A stretch of DNA of 39,888 nucleotides from an uncultured Lachnospiraceae bacterium (GCA_900551115.1 URUY01000030.1:1-39888), one strand, 5' to 3'. Positions 31,780 to 39,521 are shown, counted from the first letter of the stretch. Made by a program: numbers and translations. Notes: generated from the letters alone by a model not told the origin.

Positions 31780-33894
31780 ATGAAGCGTATTTTGATTTTT
31801 TCGGGTACAACAGAAGGAAGAAAACTGGCAGAGCTGCTTTCAGGTGCAGGAGTGCCGGCAGTGGTATGTGTTGCGACAGAATACGGAGAAGAGGTAATGA
31901 AGCCGCTTCCCGATATTGTATTGCATCAGGGGCGGATGAATCAGCAGGAGATGCGGGAGTTTATGGAAGGGGAAGCGTTTTTGGCAATAGTAGATGCAAC
32001 GCATCCCTTTGCAACGCAGGTTTCTGAAAATATCAGACAAAGTGCCGGGGAACAAAGCATACCTTATCTGCGTCTACAGCGAAATACAAAAACGAATTTG
32101 GAGGATGCAGGGAGGCTGTTTTATTTTGCTACAAACGAGGAGTGTCAGGCTGCATTGATGCAGACAGAAGGAAATATTCTTCTGACAACGGGAAGTAAAG
32201 AACTGGCAGTTTATTGTGCAGGAGAAGAATTGAAAGCCAGATTGTATGCAAGAGTGCTTCCCAGTGAAGAAAGTATCGGGTTGTGCAAAAGACAAGGATT
32301 GACGGGGAAACAAATTATTGCGATGCAGGGTCCTTTTTCAGAAGAAATGAATATGGCACTGATTAGTCAATACCATATCAAATATCTGGTGACGAAAGAA
32401 AGCGGGATAACCGGTGGGTTTGAAGAAAAAGTGTCAGCGGCAGATAAACTGGGAGTCGGTATTTGTGTCATTGGTAATCCGGAAAAACAGGAGGGACTAT
32501 CTTTCGAGGAAGTTTGTAACAAATTGGAAATCCTGGCAGGAATGCAGATAAAGGGAAGAAGGGTACTTCATATCTCGCTGATTGGAATGGGAATGGGGAA
32601 TATAGATACCCTGACAGTAGCTGCAAAGGAGAGAATTGAAAAAGCGGATTACCTGTTTGGAGCGAAACGGCTGCTAAAGGAAGTAGAAGAATGGGGACTT
32701 GGCAGAGCGGGCAAAGCGGTGTTTCAGAGGATAAGCTATCCTTTTTATTTGTCAGAAGATATTATTCCGGCATTGGATGATATTTTATTATCAGACTCAA
32801 TCGCAGAAACGATGGAAAATTTAACAGAGACAGTTGTTCTTTTGTCAGGAGACAGTGGTTTTTACAGCGGAACCCAGAAACTGTATCAGAGCCTAAAAGA
32901 ATGGAAAAGAGATAAAAATGCGGAGATTTCTATTCGGATATATCCGGGGATTTCCAGCGTTTCCTATTTTGCGGCTGCCTGCAAAGAAAGCTGGCAGGAG
33001 GCGGCTGTTTTGAGTATTCACGGAAAAGGAAATCGGAAAGAATGGGAAGCAGAGGTCTTATCTGCCGTGAGATACCAAAAAAAAGTGTTTTTATTAGTGT
33101 CAGGTGTAAAAGATGTACAAGCTGTGGGCAGTATGTTAAAAGAAAACGGACTTTCGGACTGCAGAATTTTTCTTGGTTATCAACTGTCTTATCCGGAAGA
33201 AGAAATTTTGGAATGCAGTGCAGAGCAGTGTGAGCAGATAAAAAGAGAAGGTCTGTATATTCTTGGGATTTTCCGCGAAAAGTGTGAAAAACGGTACCTT
33301 GCACCAAAGAAAAGAGACGAAGAATTCATACGGGGCAAAGTTCCTATGACGAAGGAAGAGATAAGGGAGCTGGCAATATGTAAATTAAAACTGACGGAAG
33401 ATGCAGTGGTTTATGATATTGGAAGCGGAACCGGCTCTGTGGCGGTAGAGATAGCAGAACAGTCATGCAGTATTCGTGTATATGCAATCGAGCAAAAGGA
33501 AGAAGGCATTGCGTTGATTCAGGCGAATCGGGAAAAATTCCACCTTCCAAATATTGAGATTATACAGGGGAAAGCACCAGATTGCCTAAGGGAATTTTTG
33601 GAGGATAGTTTACCTCCGACCCATGCTTTTATCGGAGGAAGCGGAGGAAACTTAAAAGAAATTCTGGAAGCCCTGTATCAGAAAAATCCTTCGATGCGTA
33701 TTGTAGTCACAGCGGTCAGTCTGGAAACAGTCAGCGAAATCACAGAACTGATAAACAGTATGCCGACAGAAGAGGAAGAAATCATACAGGTGCAGGTAAA
33801 CAGAGCAAGAAAAGCAGGAAGTTATCACTTGATGCAGGCAGAAAATCCAATTTATATCTGCAGCTTTGCATTTGTTCCAGCTGAGATGGCATAA
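31780..33894 (+). CDS. cbiJET: Fusion of cobalt-precorrin-6A reductase and precorrin-6Y/-7 methyltransferases (CbiJ-CbiE-CbiT)
   Basis: One 704-residue frame holds three enzymes. Residues about 1-260 are CbiJ (ILIFSGTTEGRKLAELL, DATHPFATQVSENIRQ, LLTTGSKEL, TKESGITGGFEEKV), which reduces cobalt-precorrin-6A. Residues about 262-500 are CbiE (HISLIGMGMGNIDTLTVAAK, LLSGDSGFYSGTQKL, YPGISSVSYFAAA), the C5-methyltransferase. Residues about 505-704 are CbiT (IRGKVPMTKEEIRELAICKL, VVYDIGSGTGSVAVEIAEQ, FIGGSGGNLKEIL), which methylates C15 and decarboxylates. CbiE-CbiT fusion is the known CobL layout; adding CbiJ puts three consecutive steps on one chain. No frameshift or internal start is evident. 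A short gap of 60 bases follows. Confidence 0.93.
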   Translation: MKRILIFSGTTEGRKLAELLSGAGVPAVVCVATEYGEEVMKPLPDIVLHQGRMNQQEMREFMEGEAFLAIVDATHPFATQVSENIRQSAGEQSIPYLRLQRNTKTNLEDAGRLFYFATNEECQAALMQTEGNILLTTGSKELAVYCAGEELKARLYARVLPSEESIGLCKRQGLTGKQIIAMQGPFSEEMNMALISQYHIKYLVTKESGITGGFEEKVSAADKLGVGICVIGNPEKQEGLSFEEVCNKLEILAGMQIKGRRVLHISLIGMGMGNIDTLTVAAKERIEKADYLFGAKRLLKEVEEWGLGRAGKAVFQRISYPFYLSEDIIPALDDILLSDSIAETMENLTETVVLLSGDSGFYSGTQKLYQSLKEWKRDKNAEISIRIYPGISSVSYFAAACKESWQEAAVLSIHGKGNRKEWEAEVLSAVRYQKKVFLLVSGVKDVQAVGSMLKENGLSDCRIFLGYQLSYPEEEILECSAEQCEQIKREGLYILGIFREKCEKRYLAPKKRDEEFIRGKVPMTKEEIRELAICKLKLTEDAVVYDIGSGTGSVAVEIAEQSCSIRVYAIEQKEEGIALIQANREKFHLPNIEIIQGKAPDCLREFLEDSLPPTHAFIGGSGGNLKEILEALYQKNPSMRIVVTAVSLETVSEITELINSMPTEEEEIIQVQVNRARKAGSYHLMQAENPIYICSFAFVPAEMA

Positions 33895-33954
33895 TGAGGA
33901 AGTCAGGAAACAGGCGTTAAATGCAGTCGATTTAAGGAAAAGGAGCGCTGATAT

Positions 33955-35364
33955 ATGTTAAAAAAAAATAAAATACCGGGAATTATGCTTGCGGCAGTAA
34001 AGAGCGGCAGCGGAAAAACAACACTTACCTGCGCGCTCCTGGAGCTTTTAAAAGAAAAAGGGTTGAACCCGCAGGCATTTAAGTGCGGACCGGATTATAT
34101 TGATCCCATGTTTCACAGAGAAGTGATAGGTGTTCCGTCACATAACTTAGATAGCTTTTTCGCATCAAAAGAGCAGCTGCGCGAGATTTATCTTGACAGT
34201 ATGGATGGTAAAGGGATGGCAGTTGTGGAAGGGGCAATGGGACTTTTTGACGGACTTGGCGGAATCAGCGAAGAGGGCAGTGCGTATCACGTGGCAGAAA
34301 TTCTCCGGCTGCCGATTGTATTAATCGTAGATGCACATGGAATGGGGCGCTCCATTTTACCGCTGTTGGCAGGTTTTTTACAGTATGACGAGGAAAAGCG
34401 GATAGCCGGAGTAATATTAAATAAGACTTCGGAACATTTTTATCAAGCTATTGCACCTGTAATAGAAGCAGAATTAAAGCTTCCGGTATTGGGATATTTG
34501 CCGAAGAAAAAAGAATTGGCATTAGAAAGCAGGCACCTGGGCTTAAGGCTGCCGGAAGAAATGGAAGACTTGAAAAAGCAGATTTGTCAGGCGGCAAAGC
34601 TTGTGGAAGAAAGTGTATCCATTGAAAAACTGGTTGAGCTTTCAGGACGGGCGGGAAATCTACCGATAGCTGAGAAAGCAGTGCTGTCAAAGGGATTTGA
34701 GACAGAAGTCAATGCTGTGGTAAAGATAGGCATTGCAAGAGATGAGGCATTTTGCTTTTACTATGATGATAATTTAAAACTATTGGAAAAAACGGGAGCG
34801 GAATTGGTGCCTTTTTCTCCGTTATATGACACAAAATTACCGGAAGGACTTGATGGTATTCTGCTTGGCGGAGGATATCCGGAGCTTTATGCAAAACAGT
34901 TAGAACAGAATGGTTCAATGAGAGAAGCTGTCAGAAATGCAATAGCAGCAGGAACGCCGTCGCTGGCAGAATGCGGAGGATTTATGTATCTGCATCATGC
35001 GCTGGAGGATGAAAAAGGAAATACTTATACAATGTGTAAGGTAGTGCCGGGAAAATGTTTTTACACCGGAAAGCCAGTCAGGTTTGGATATATAGAATTG
35101 GAAGAAAAAAAGCCTGCATTTTTGAGCAAAGAGACAATAATCAAGGGACATGAATTTCATTATTATGACAGTGAGAATAATGGAGGGAATTGTATTGCAA
35201 GAAAACCTGTAACCAACAGGAGTTGGGAATGTGTACATAGCGGAAAAGAAAATTTTTGGGGGTTTCCTCATTTGTACTATCCTTCCAATCCGGATTTTGC
35301 AAGGCACTTTATAGAAGCGGTAAGGTTATTTCAAGAACAAAAAAGAAAGGAAGCAGGTAGTTAA
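33955..35364 (+). CDS. cbiA: Cobyrinate a,c-diamide synthase
   Basis: This 469-residue enzyme uses ATP and glutamine to amidate side chains a and c. It has the N-terminal P-loop AVKSGSGKTTLTCALLELL, KCGPDYIDPMFHREVIG, EGAMGLFDGLGG, and a C-terminal glutaminase-like domain with LLGGGYPELYAKQLEQN, the nucleophile Cys in LAECGGFMYLHHAL and the late His in KGHEFHYYDSE. Length and layout are usual. AAAGGAG precedes ATG 33955. Confidence 0.95.
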   Translation: MLKKNKIPGIMLAAVKSGSGKTTLTCALLELLKEKGLNPQAFKCGPDYIDPMFHREVIGVPSHNLDSFFASKEQLREIYLDSMDGKGMAVVEGAMGLFDGLGGISEEGSAYHVAEILRLPIVLIVDAHGMGRSILPLLAGFLQYDEEKRIAGVILNKTSEHFYQAIAPVIEAELKLPVLGYLPKKKELALESRHLGLRLPEEMEDLKKQICQAAKLVEESVSIEKLVELSGRAGNLPIAEKAVLSKGFETEVNAVVKIGIARDEAFCFYYDDNLKLLEKTGAELVPFSPLYDTKLPEGLDGILLGGGYPELYAKQLEQNGSMREAVRNAIAAGTPSLAECGGFMYLHHALEDEKGNTYTMCKVVPGKCFYTGKPVRFGYIELEEKKPAFLSKETIIKGHEFHYYDSENNGGNCIARKPVTNRSWECVHSGKENFWGFPHLYYPSNPDFARHFIEAVRLFQEQKRKEAGS

Positions 35365-35365
35365 T

Positions 35366-35614
35366 ATGGAAAATTCGCATCGCTTTTTTGAAAATAGGGA
35401 ATGCAAATATTTTCCCTGTCATGAGGGCCTAGAGGAAGTTAACTGTTTATTTTGCTACTGCCCCTTTTATGGAAGGGAAAAATGTCCCGGTAATCCTAAG
35501 TTTAAGGAAAAAAATGGAAAGCATATCAAAGTGTGTACGGATTGTACATTTCCACATCAACCCCAAAACTATGAAATAATAATCGAGTTATTGATAAATG
35601 AAATAAGAGGATAA
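35366..35614 (+). CDS. Small cysteine-rich protein of the cobalamin operon
   Basis: This 82-residue protein contains nine cysteines, in CKYFPC, CLFCYCPFYGREKC and VCTDCTFPH. It matches the short cysteine-rich family (Cys_rich_CPCC/CxxCxxC type, PF04071-like) that repeatedly occurs at the end of anaerobic cobalamin gene clusters. The Cys pattern suggests binding of iron-sulfur, zinc or cobalt. No enzymatic role is known to me. It starts 2 bases after cbiA and closes the operon; no clear terminator is seen in 35615-35660. Confidence 0.8.
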   Translation: MENSHRFFENRECKYFPCHEGLEEVNCLFCYCPFYGREKCPGNPKFKEKNGKHIKVCTDCTFPHQPQNYEIIIELLINEIRG

Positions 35615-35662
35615 CACCTTATTTCTTTATTTATGGTCAAACAATGAAGGAATGCACTAGCC

Positions 35663-35691
35663 TTGTGAAAAAAAGAAATTTATGTTATATT
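35663..35691 (+). promoter_or_regulatory. Promoter of the sortase/surface-protein operon
   Basis: TTGTGA (35663-35668) and TATATT (35686-35691) are 17 bases apart, 33 bases before the sortase start. Confidence 0.6.
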
Positions 35692-35723
35692 ATGCAATAT
35701 AAATACGTAAAAGAGGAATACAG

Positions 35724-36557
35724 ATGCAAAAAAGAACAAGTATTATTCGTGTATTTGTGGTAACTGTATTATTTGCATTGATATGGCAGATAAGGGAAAC
35801 GTATATACAGCGCGAGAAAAAGGAACAACTGCGACAGGAAATGCAGTCCCAAGAACCTGGAGCGGATACGCCCGAAACGGAACAATCTACAGAAAACAGC
35901 ATGGAAAAAACGCAGGAGCCGCCCGAGCAGATACCGCAAGAACCGGAGGTTCTTTCTCAGTTTCAGGAGCTTGTAAAGCAAAATAAGGATTTTGTAGGGT
36001 GGATTACGCTGGAAGGGACACAGATAGATTATCCGATTATGCAGTGTGAGGATGACGAATATTATCTTCATCATAATTTTTACGGAGAAGAAGACCGTTA
36101 CGGAGAACTCTATGTTCGTGCCAGGGCAGATATGACAACTCCCGGAACCAATGTGATTATTTATGGTCATAATATGCGGGACGGCGCTATGTTCGGAGAA
36201 ATTGATAATTTTAAGAAGGAGAAATTCTTTGAGGAACACCGTTTTATCAGCTTCAGTACGCTTCATGAGGAATATACTTATGAAATTATGGCGGTATTTC
36301 TGTCCAAGGTATACAATGTGGAAGATGAAGTGTTCAAATATTATAATTTTTATGAAGCGGAAACGGAAGAAGAATTTCAGGATTTTTATGATAATGTGAA
36401 AGCGCTCTCTCTTTATGATACGGGAGTAACGGCAGAATTTGGAGATAAGTTTATTACGCTTTCTACTTGTGCCTATCATGTGAAGGATGGAAGAATGGTG
36501 ATAGTTGCAAAACAATTACGGGAAGAACAGGAACCGTGCGCACAGAGAGAAGGATAA
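35724..36557 (+). CDS. srtB: Class B sortase
   Basis: This 277-residue transpeptidase has an N-terminal membrane anchor (residues about 8-24) and a Gln/Glu/Pro-rich stalk to about residue 75. The catalytic domain carries the His in IIYGHNMRDGAMFG (His149), the Cys in TLSTCAYHV (Cys249) and the Arg in KDGRMVIVAK (Arg257). The segments WITLEGTQIDYPIMQ and HHNFYGEEDRYGELYV are sortase-B-like. It should attach one or a few dedicated surface proteins to peptidoglycan or pili. Its likely client is the surface protein 14 bases downstream, whose sorting signal has been lost to an insertion. Confidence 0.88.
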   Translation: MQKRTSIIRVFVVTVLFALIWQIRETYIQREKKEQLRQEMQSQEPGADTPETEQSTENSMEKTQEPPEQIPQEPEVLSQFQELVKQNKDFVGWITLEGTQIDYPIMQCEDDEYYLHHNFYGEEDRYGELYVRARADMTTPGTNVIIYGHNMRDGAMFGEIDNFKKEKFFEEHRFISFSTLHEEYTYEIMAVFLSKVYNVEDEVFKYYNFYEAETEEEFQDFYDNVKALSLYDTGVTAEFGDKFITLSTCAYHVKDGRMVIVAKQLREEQEPCAQREG

Positions 36558-36678
36558 AGGAGGAACAGGTATGAAAAAAAGAAGGAGAATGCTTTACGGA
36601 AAAAGGTTATTTGTAGCATTCCTGAGTGCCTGCATGTTGGTAGCCAATACGCCTTTGTCGGCACTGGCGGCAGAGGAA

Positions 36679-36858
36679 GGCGGCGACAATCAAACGATTC
36701 AGGGAAGTGTATCGGGTGGCGACAATCAAACAATTCAGGGTAGTGTGTCGGGCGGCGACAATCAAACAATTCAGGGAAGTGTATCGGGCGGCGACAATCA
36801 AACGATTCAGGGAAGTGTGTCGGGTGGCAACAATCAAACAATTCAAGGTAGTGTGTCG
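36679..36858 (+). repeat. Five tandem 36-base repeats inside the surface-protein gene
   Basis: Units start at 36679, 36715, 36751, 36787 and 36823. They differ by one to five bases, mostly silent, and encode GGDNQTIQGSVS (the last has N for D). Their near identity suggests recent duplication. Confidence 0.95.
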
Positions 36859-37239
36859 GGCGGAGATGCTTTGCAAACAACGGTGCAGACAGTCAGTGGA
36901 AATACTTCCGGTTCCCATAGTCATGGGAATGATACAGAGGTGTGGAGTGAACTGACGGCGGAAATGCTGGCGGAGAACAATGTTCTGGCAGGCAATTATT
37001 ATTTGAGCGGGGATGTTACGACTACCCAGATAATAGTCTGTAATTCTGCTAATGCTGTAAGGCTGTGCCTGAATGGACATACACTGACCTGCAGTTACAT
37101 TGCTGTATACGATGCAGCCGATATGACGATAGAGGATTGCAGCGAAAGCGGTCAGGGAACGATTCAGGCAACTAATGTTTCCTGTGCGATTGCGAACAGA
37201 GGCACATTACATATCCGAGGGGGCATAATCTCCGGAAAA

Positions 37240-37265
37240 GAGTATGGTATAATAAACACAGAAAC
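37240..37265. other. Probable left attachment junction of the element
   Basis: The beta-helix coding pattern stops here, and the sequence changes to element DNA with a terminator and the integrase end. The exact crossover cannot be set because the other end is outside the window. The stretch TATGGTATAATAAACAC is a candidate core. Confidence 0.4.
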
Positions 37266-37305
37266 GGCGGGAAACCCTGATTTTTCGGGGCTTCCCGCCT
37301 TTTTT
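37266..37305 (+). terminator. Rho-independent terminator at the element's left end
   Basis: GGCGGGAA (37266-37273) pairs with TTCCCGCC (37292-37299), with further pairing inside (CCC with GGG), followed by a T-run. It faces the truncated gene's transcript; the reverse direction, ending the integrase mRNA, has a weaker T-run. Confidence 0.8.
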
Positions 37306-37309
37306 GTTA

Positions 37310-38311
37310 CTAATTTGTTATTAGTTCAATGTTCAATTTGAGTTCTTCAATATTTTTATGGGTGTAAACCCGTTCCCCTGTTCCCTTCGATTTATGCCCC
37401 ATAATTCGATCAATACACACCTTGTTTGCCCCGGCAGAATCAAGGCGGCTTCTGAATGTGTGGCGGCACTCATGCGGGGTGTGCTGCATTTTCAGCTTCT
37501 CCATGATTTCAGCCCACAATGCCCGGTATTGGGTTTGATTCAGCTTCTTCCCGTTATATTCAAACAAATAGCCGCTTTTGGATTGTTCAACCCTCTTTTG
37601 AACTATGTGCTGAATTTTTGAATGAATGGGAACTATCCTGTTCTTTCCCGCCGCTGTTTTCGTTCCCCCGGTCATGGTTTGGGCTTCGAGATCAACCGCT
37701 TCCGTTTTCAGGGCAATCATTTCTGAAATCCTGAATCCCGTATAGAGGAAGAACAAAACGGAATCAACCCATTCCAATTTTTCATTTTCCCAAAGTCTGG
37801 AAACTTCTTCATCCGTGAAAATTTCCTTGCTTGTTTCAGGGATTGGATCAGAGGTAAGCAGATCAGAACAGCATTTTGAAATTATATCAAGTTCCATTGC
37901 GAAACGGTCAAGATGCCCGAAAAGGTTCTTTATTGCCCCTTGCGTGGAATACCCGCAGCCGCAGCTATCAATGCAATCTTGCATTTGGTATGATTTGATT
38001 TGCTTATACTTCATTTTGTTCAGCTTGGAACAATGCTTGTATGCTGATTTCAAGGAACTTCTGTTTGATTCACCCAATTTCACAGCCCGCTTTTCAAGCC
38101 ATAAATCATAGAGTTCTTGAAAAGTGATTTTGTCCGTTTCAATATCCCACGGATCATTGTTGTAATTGGCAAGCATTATCAGCCCTTCTTCCCGTGTGGC
38201 AGCGTAGCCAATGGGCTTTTGCCTTCCTGATATACCTTCCTTCACAATATAGGGTTTTCGCCTGTTCCCTGACAGCTTCGTTACTGTTCCATATCCATTT
38301 GGATTTTTCAC
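37310..38311 (-). CDS. int: Tyrosine recombinase (phage-type integrase)
   Basis: This 333-residue protein belongs to the tyrosine recombinases. The N-terminus is an AP2-like arm-binding domain (NPNGYGTVTKLSGNRRKPYI), the middle a SAM-like core-binding domain (about 60-160). The catalytic part has the first Arg in YTGFRISEMIAL, HECRHTFRSRLDSAG (Arg283 region), the second box His in MGHKSKG, and the nucleophile Tyr316 in RVYTHKNI. It should insert and excise the element that begins just beside it. It is placed at the element's left end and read towards the junction. Confidence 0.92.
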   Translation of the reverse strand: MKNPNGYGTVTKLSGNRRKPYIVKEGISGRQKPIGYAATREEGLIMLANYNNDPWDIETDKITFQELYDLWLEKRAVKLGESNRSSLKSAYKHCSKLNKMKYKQIKSYQMQDCIDSCGCGYSTQGAIKNLFGHLDRFAMELDIISKCCSDLLTSDPIPETSKEIFTDEEVSRLWENEKLEWVDSVLFFLYTGFRISEMIALKTEAVDLEAQTMTGGTKTAAGKNRIVPIHSKIQHIVQKRVEQSKSGYLFEYNGKKLNQTQYRALWAEIMEKLKMQHTPHECRHTFRSRLDSAGANKVCIDRIMGHKSKGTGERVYTHKNIEELKLNIELITN

Positions 38312-38327
38312 AACTTCACCGCCTATC

Positions 38328-38356
38328 TTGAAAAATCAGCCGTGAAGTGATATAAT
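38328..38356 (+). promoter_or_regulatory. Promoter divergent from the integrase
   Basis: TTGAAA (38328-38333) and TATAAT (38351-38356) are 17 bases apart. The inverted pair TGAAGTGAT (38343-38351) and ATCACTTCA (38374-38382) surrounds the start region and may be an operator. Confidence 0.6.
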
Positions 38357-38361
38357 ATAGA

Positions 38362-38440
38362 CAGACCGCCTAAATCACTTCATCCTGATTTATGGTCGCT
38401 TCCCCCGTTGGTGTTGCAGCACTAACGGGGGATATTTTTT
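38362..38440 (+). ncRNA. Predicted small structured RNA next to the integrase
   Basis: No protein is encoded, yet a consensus-like promoter leads straight into two hairpins. The first is GACC-GCC-TAAATCA (38364-38377) with TGATTTA-T-GGTC (38386-38397). The second is CCCCCGTTGGTG (38402-38413) with CACTAACGGGGG (38420-38431), followed by a T-rich end. The transcript would be about 75-80 bases. Its target is unknown; it could regulate the element's early or integrase genes. Confidence 0.5.
38402..38440 (+). terminator. Rho-independent terminator of the small RNA
   Basis: A 12-base stem with one G-U pair and a 6-base loop, then ATATTTTTT. Orientation is plus, opposite to the flanking genes, which supports a separate plus-strand transcript. 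Confidence 0.75.
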
Positions 38441-38442
38441 GT

Positions 38443-38712
38443 TTAGAAGCAAGCCTGAACAATGGCTTTATACAATTTTTCATCTACTTCCAACAGGCTT
38501 TTCTTCCCGTCTTTGAAGATGATTTTCACTTGATAGCCATTTTTTGAAACCGCCCCAGCAACACCACCCAAAACTTCATAGCTTTCAACGGTGGAACTGT
38601 TCAGGCGTAATTGCTTGATGATCCCCAATGAAATCGCAGCATTGGCAGCACCCCCGCCCACAACTTGGCTTCCGGCATAATCGCCGTTGATAACTCTGTT
38701 CTTTGCACTCAT
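38443..38712 (-). CDS. Small conserved protein of mobile elements, function unknown
   Basis: This 89-residue protein begins SAKNRVINGDYAGSQVVGGG and ends KIIFKDGKKSLLEVDEKLYK. It has the look of a compact beta protein with a glycine-rich, weakly hydrophobic middle (GGVAGAVSKNGYQVK). I recall similar proteins from phages and integrative elements of Firmicutes, all without assigned function. The ribosome site AAGGAAT is present upstream of the start at 38712. The promoter probably lies in the TTCAAG-rich region upstream. Confidence 0.65.
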   Translation of the reverse strand: MSAKNRVINGDYAGSQVVGGGAANAAISLGIIKQLRLNSSTVESYEVLGGVAGAVSKNGYQVKIIFKDGKKSLLEVDEKLYKAIVQACF

Positions 38713-38745
38713 AGCAAAATTCCTTTCTTAATTTGAAATTAACTT

Positions 38746-38773
38746 TTCAAGGTTCAAGTGGTTCAAGTTCAAG
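38746..38773 (-). repeat. Four closely spaced TTCAAG hexamers
   Basis: TTCAAG occurs at 38746, 38753, 38762 and 38768 on the plus strand (CTTGAA on the minus strand), upstream of the small conserved gene. These could serve as operators or -35 boxes. Confidence 0.7.
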
Positions 38774-38858
38774 ATACCTTTTTATTTCTTTTATATTTTT
38801 CAAAATCAATGCAAAATTGCGTTGAAAAAAATCATATCTACAAAGAAACACAAAACAA

Positions 38859-38940
38859 CTTGAACTACTTGAACTTTCCCGATATTTCAAGGATTTCATC
38901 TTGAACCGAAAACTTGAACCTATCTTGAACTTATCTTGAA
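38859..38940 (+). repeat. Cluster of seven CTTGAA/TTCAAG hexamers
   Basis: CTTGAA at 38859, 38868, 38900, 38913, 38924 and 38935, and TTCAAG at 38886. Together with the 38746 group, 11 hexamers lie within 200 bases. Arrangement resembles iterons or multiple repressor sites. The short frame crossing it (38747-38953) is not a credible gene. Confidence 0.75.
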
Positions 38941-38956
38941 CTAAAATCCACAAAGA

Positions 38957-39418
38957 TTATATTGCCTTCCCGCTTAATGATTCTTTTTGAATGGAATATT
39001 TTTCATCATTCAGCATTGTTTCCATAGAACCAATGATACGCCCTTGATCCAGTGTATCAAGTTGTAGGAAAAGTTTGACCGCTTGAAATGCTTCTTTCCC
39101 ATAACACCGTTCAAACATTTCACAGGCGGCGGCTTCGTTTTGCAGCTTTTGTTCAAGTTGGGCTAATTCTTCCCTTCCAGCGGGAACATTGTACCCCATA
39201 AGCCAAACTTCATTGACATTCAGAGCCAAACCCAAAATAGATAGCTTATCTTGTTTGGGTTCTACTTTGCCGGAAACATACTGACTTAGATCATTTTTCT
39301 TTAGCTGAACATGGTATTTTTCGCAATACGGCTTGCAGGCTTCCAAAATATCAACTTGTTTTAACCCCCTTTCACCCATGATCTGCTTCAATCTATCAGC
39401 CGTGGTGAATTTCTTCAT
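38957..39418 (-). CDS. XRE-family repressor of the element
   Basis: This 153-residue protein has an N-terminal helix-turn-helix (residues about 5-65: TTADRLKQIMGERGLKQVDI, NDLSQYVSGKVEPKQDKL, LNVNEVWLMGYN) and a C-terminal acidic helical part (EELAQLEQKLQNEAAACEMF), perhaps for dimer formation. There is no LexA-like cleavage pair. Start 39418 follows AAGGAAG; an upstream in-frame start at 39463 is less likely because it lies in the promoter. It should hold the element quiescent by binding the divergent promoter region, likely at AAGTTCAAG sites, and to control its own gene. Confidence 0.85.
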   Translation of the reverse strand: MKKFTTADRLKQIMGERGLKQVDILEACKPYCEKYHVQLKKNDLSQYVSGKVEPKQDKLSILGLALNVNEVWLMGYNVPAGREELAQLEQKLQNEAAACEMFERCYGKEAFQAVKLFLQLDTLDQGRIIGSMETMLNDEKYSIQKESLSGKAI

Positions 39419-39451
39419 GCAATCACTTCCTTTCCTTGTTGGGGTAATTAC

Positions 39452-39480
39452 ATTATAACGCACTTTGAAGAAAAGTTCAA
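39452..39480 (-). promoter_or_regulatory. Promoter of the XRE repressor
   Basis: On the minus strand TTGAAC (39475-39480) and TATAAT (39452-39457) are 17 bases apart. The -35 box overlaps the hexamer motif TTCAAG (39476-39481), giving direct autoregulation. Confidence 0.65.
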
Positions 39481-39521
39481 GAGGGTTAGGAAAAAAAGTT
39501 CAAAAAATTTGAAAAAACCTA

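Larger units (their letters stand above)
36571..37341 (+). pseudogene. Surface protein truncated by an integrated element
   Basis: The frame opens with GGAGG and ATG 36571. A signal peptide (RLFVAFLSACMLVANTPLSA, cleavage near residue 34) is followed by five exact-length 12-residue repeats (GGDNQTIQGSVS, residues 37-96). A linker with histidines (SGSHSHGNDTEVW) leads into a start typical of beta-helix surface proteins: AGNYYLSGDVTTTQIIV, CLNGHTLTCSYIAVYD, MTIEDCSESGQGTIQA, LHIRGGIISGKEYGI. After about 37250 the sequence leaves this pattern and runs into the terminator and integrase of an element, ending at a chance stop at 37341. A sorting signal is absent, so the product would be released, not anchored. 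Confidence 0.75.

Noticed and set aside
36679..36858. Array of 36-base direct repeats resembling a CRISPR
   Set aside because: There are no spacers between units, and the repeats are in frame within a secreted protein. No cas genes are present.
37240..37310. A tRNA gene as integration target
   Set aside because: No cloverleaf or TPsiC-like segment is visible near the junction. The target appears to be a protein-coding gene.
38747..38953. 68-residue frame upstream of the small conserved gene
   Set aside because: It is made by the CTTGAA hexamers (LELEPLEP end) and a serine run, with no family likeness or ribosome site.
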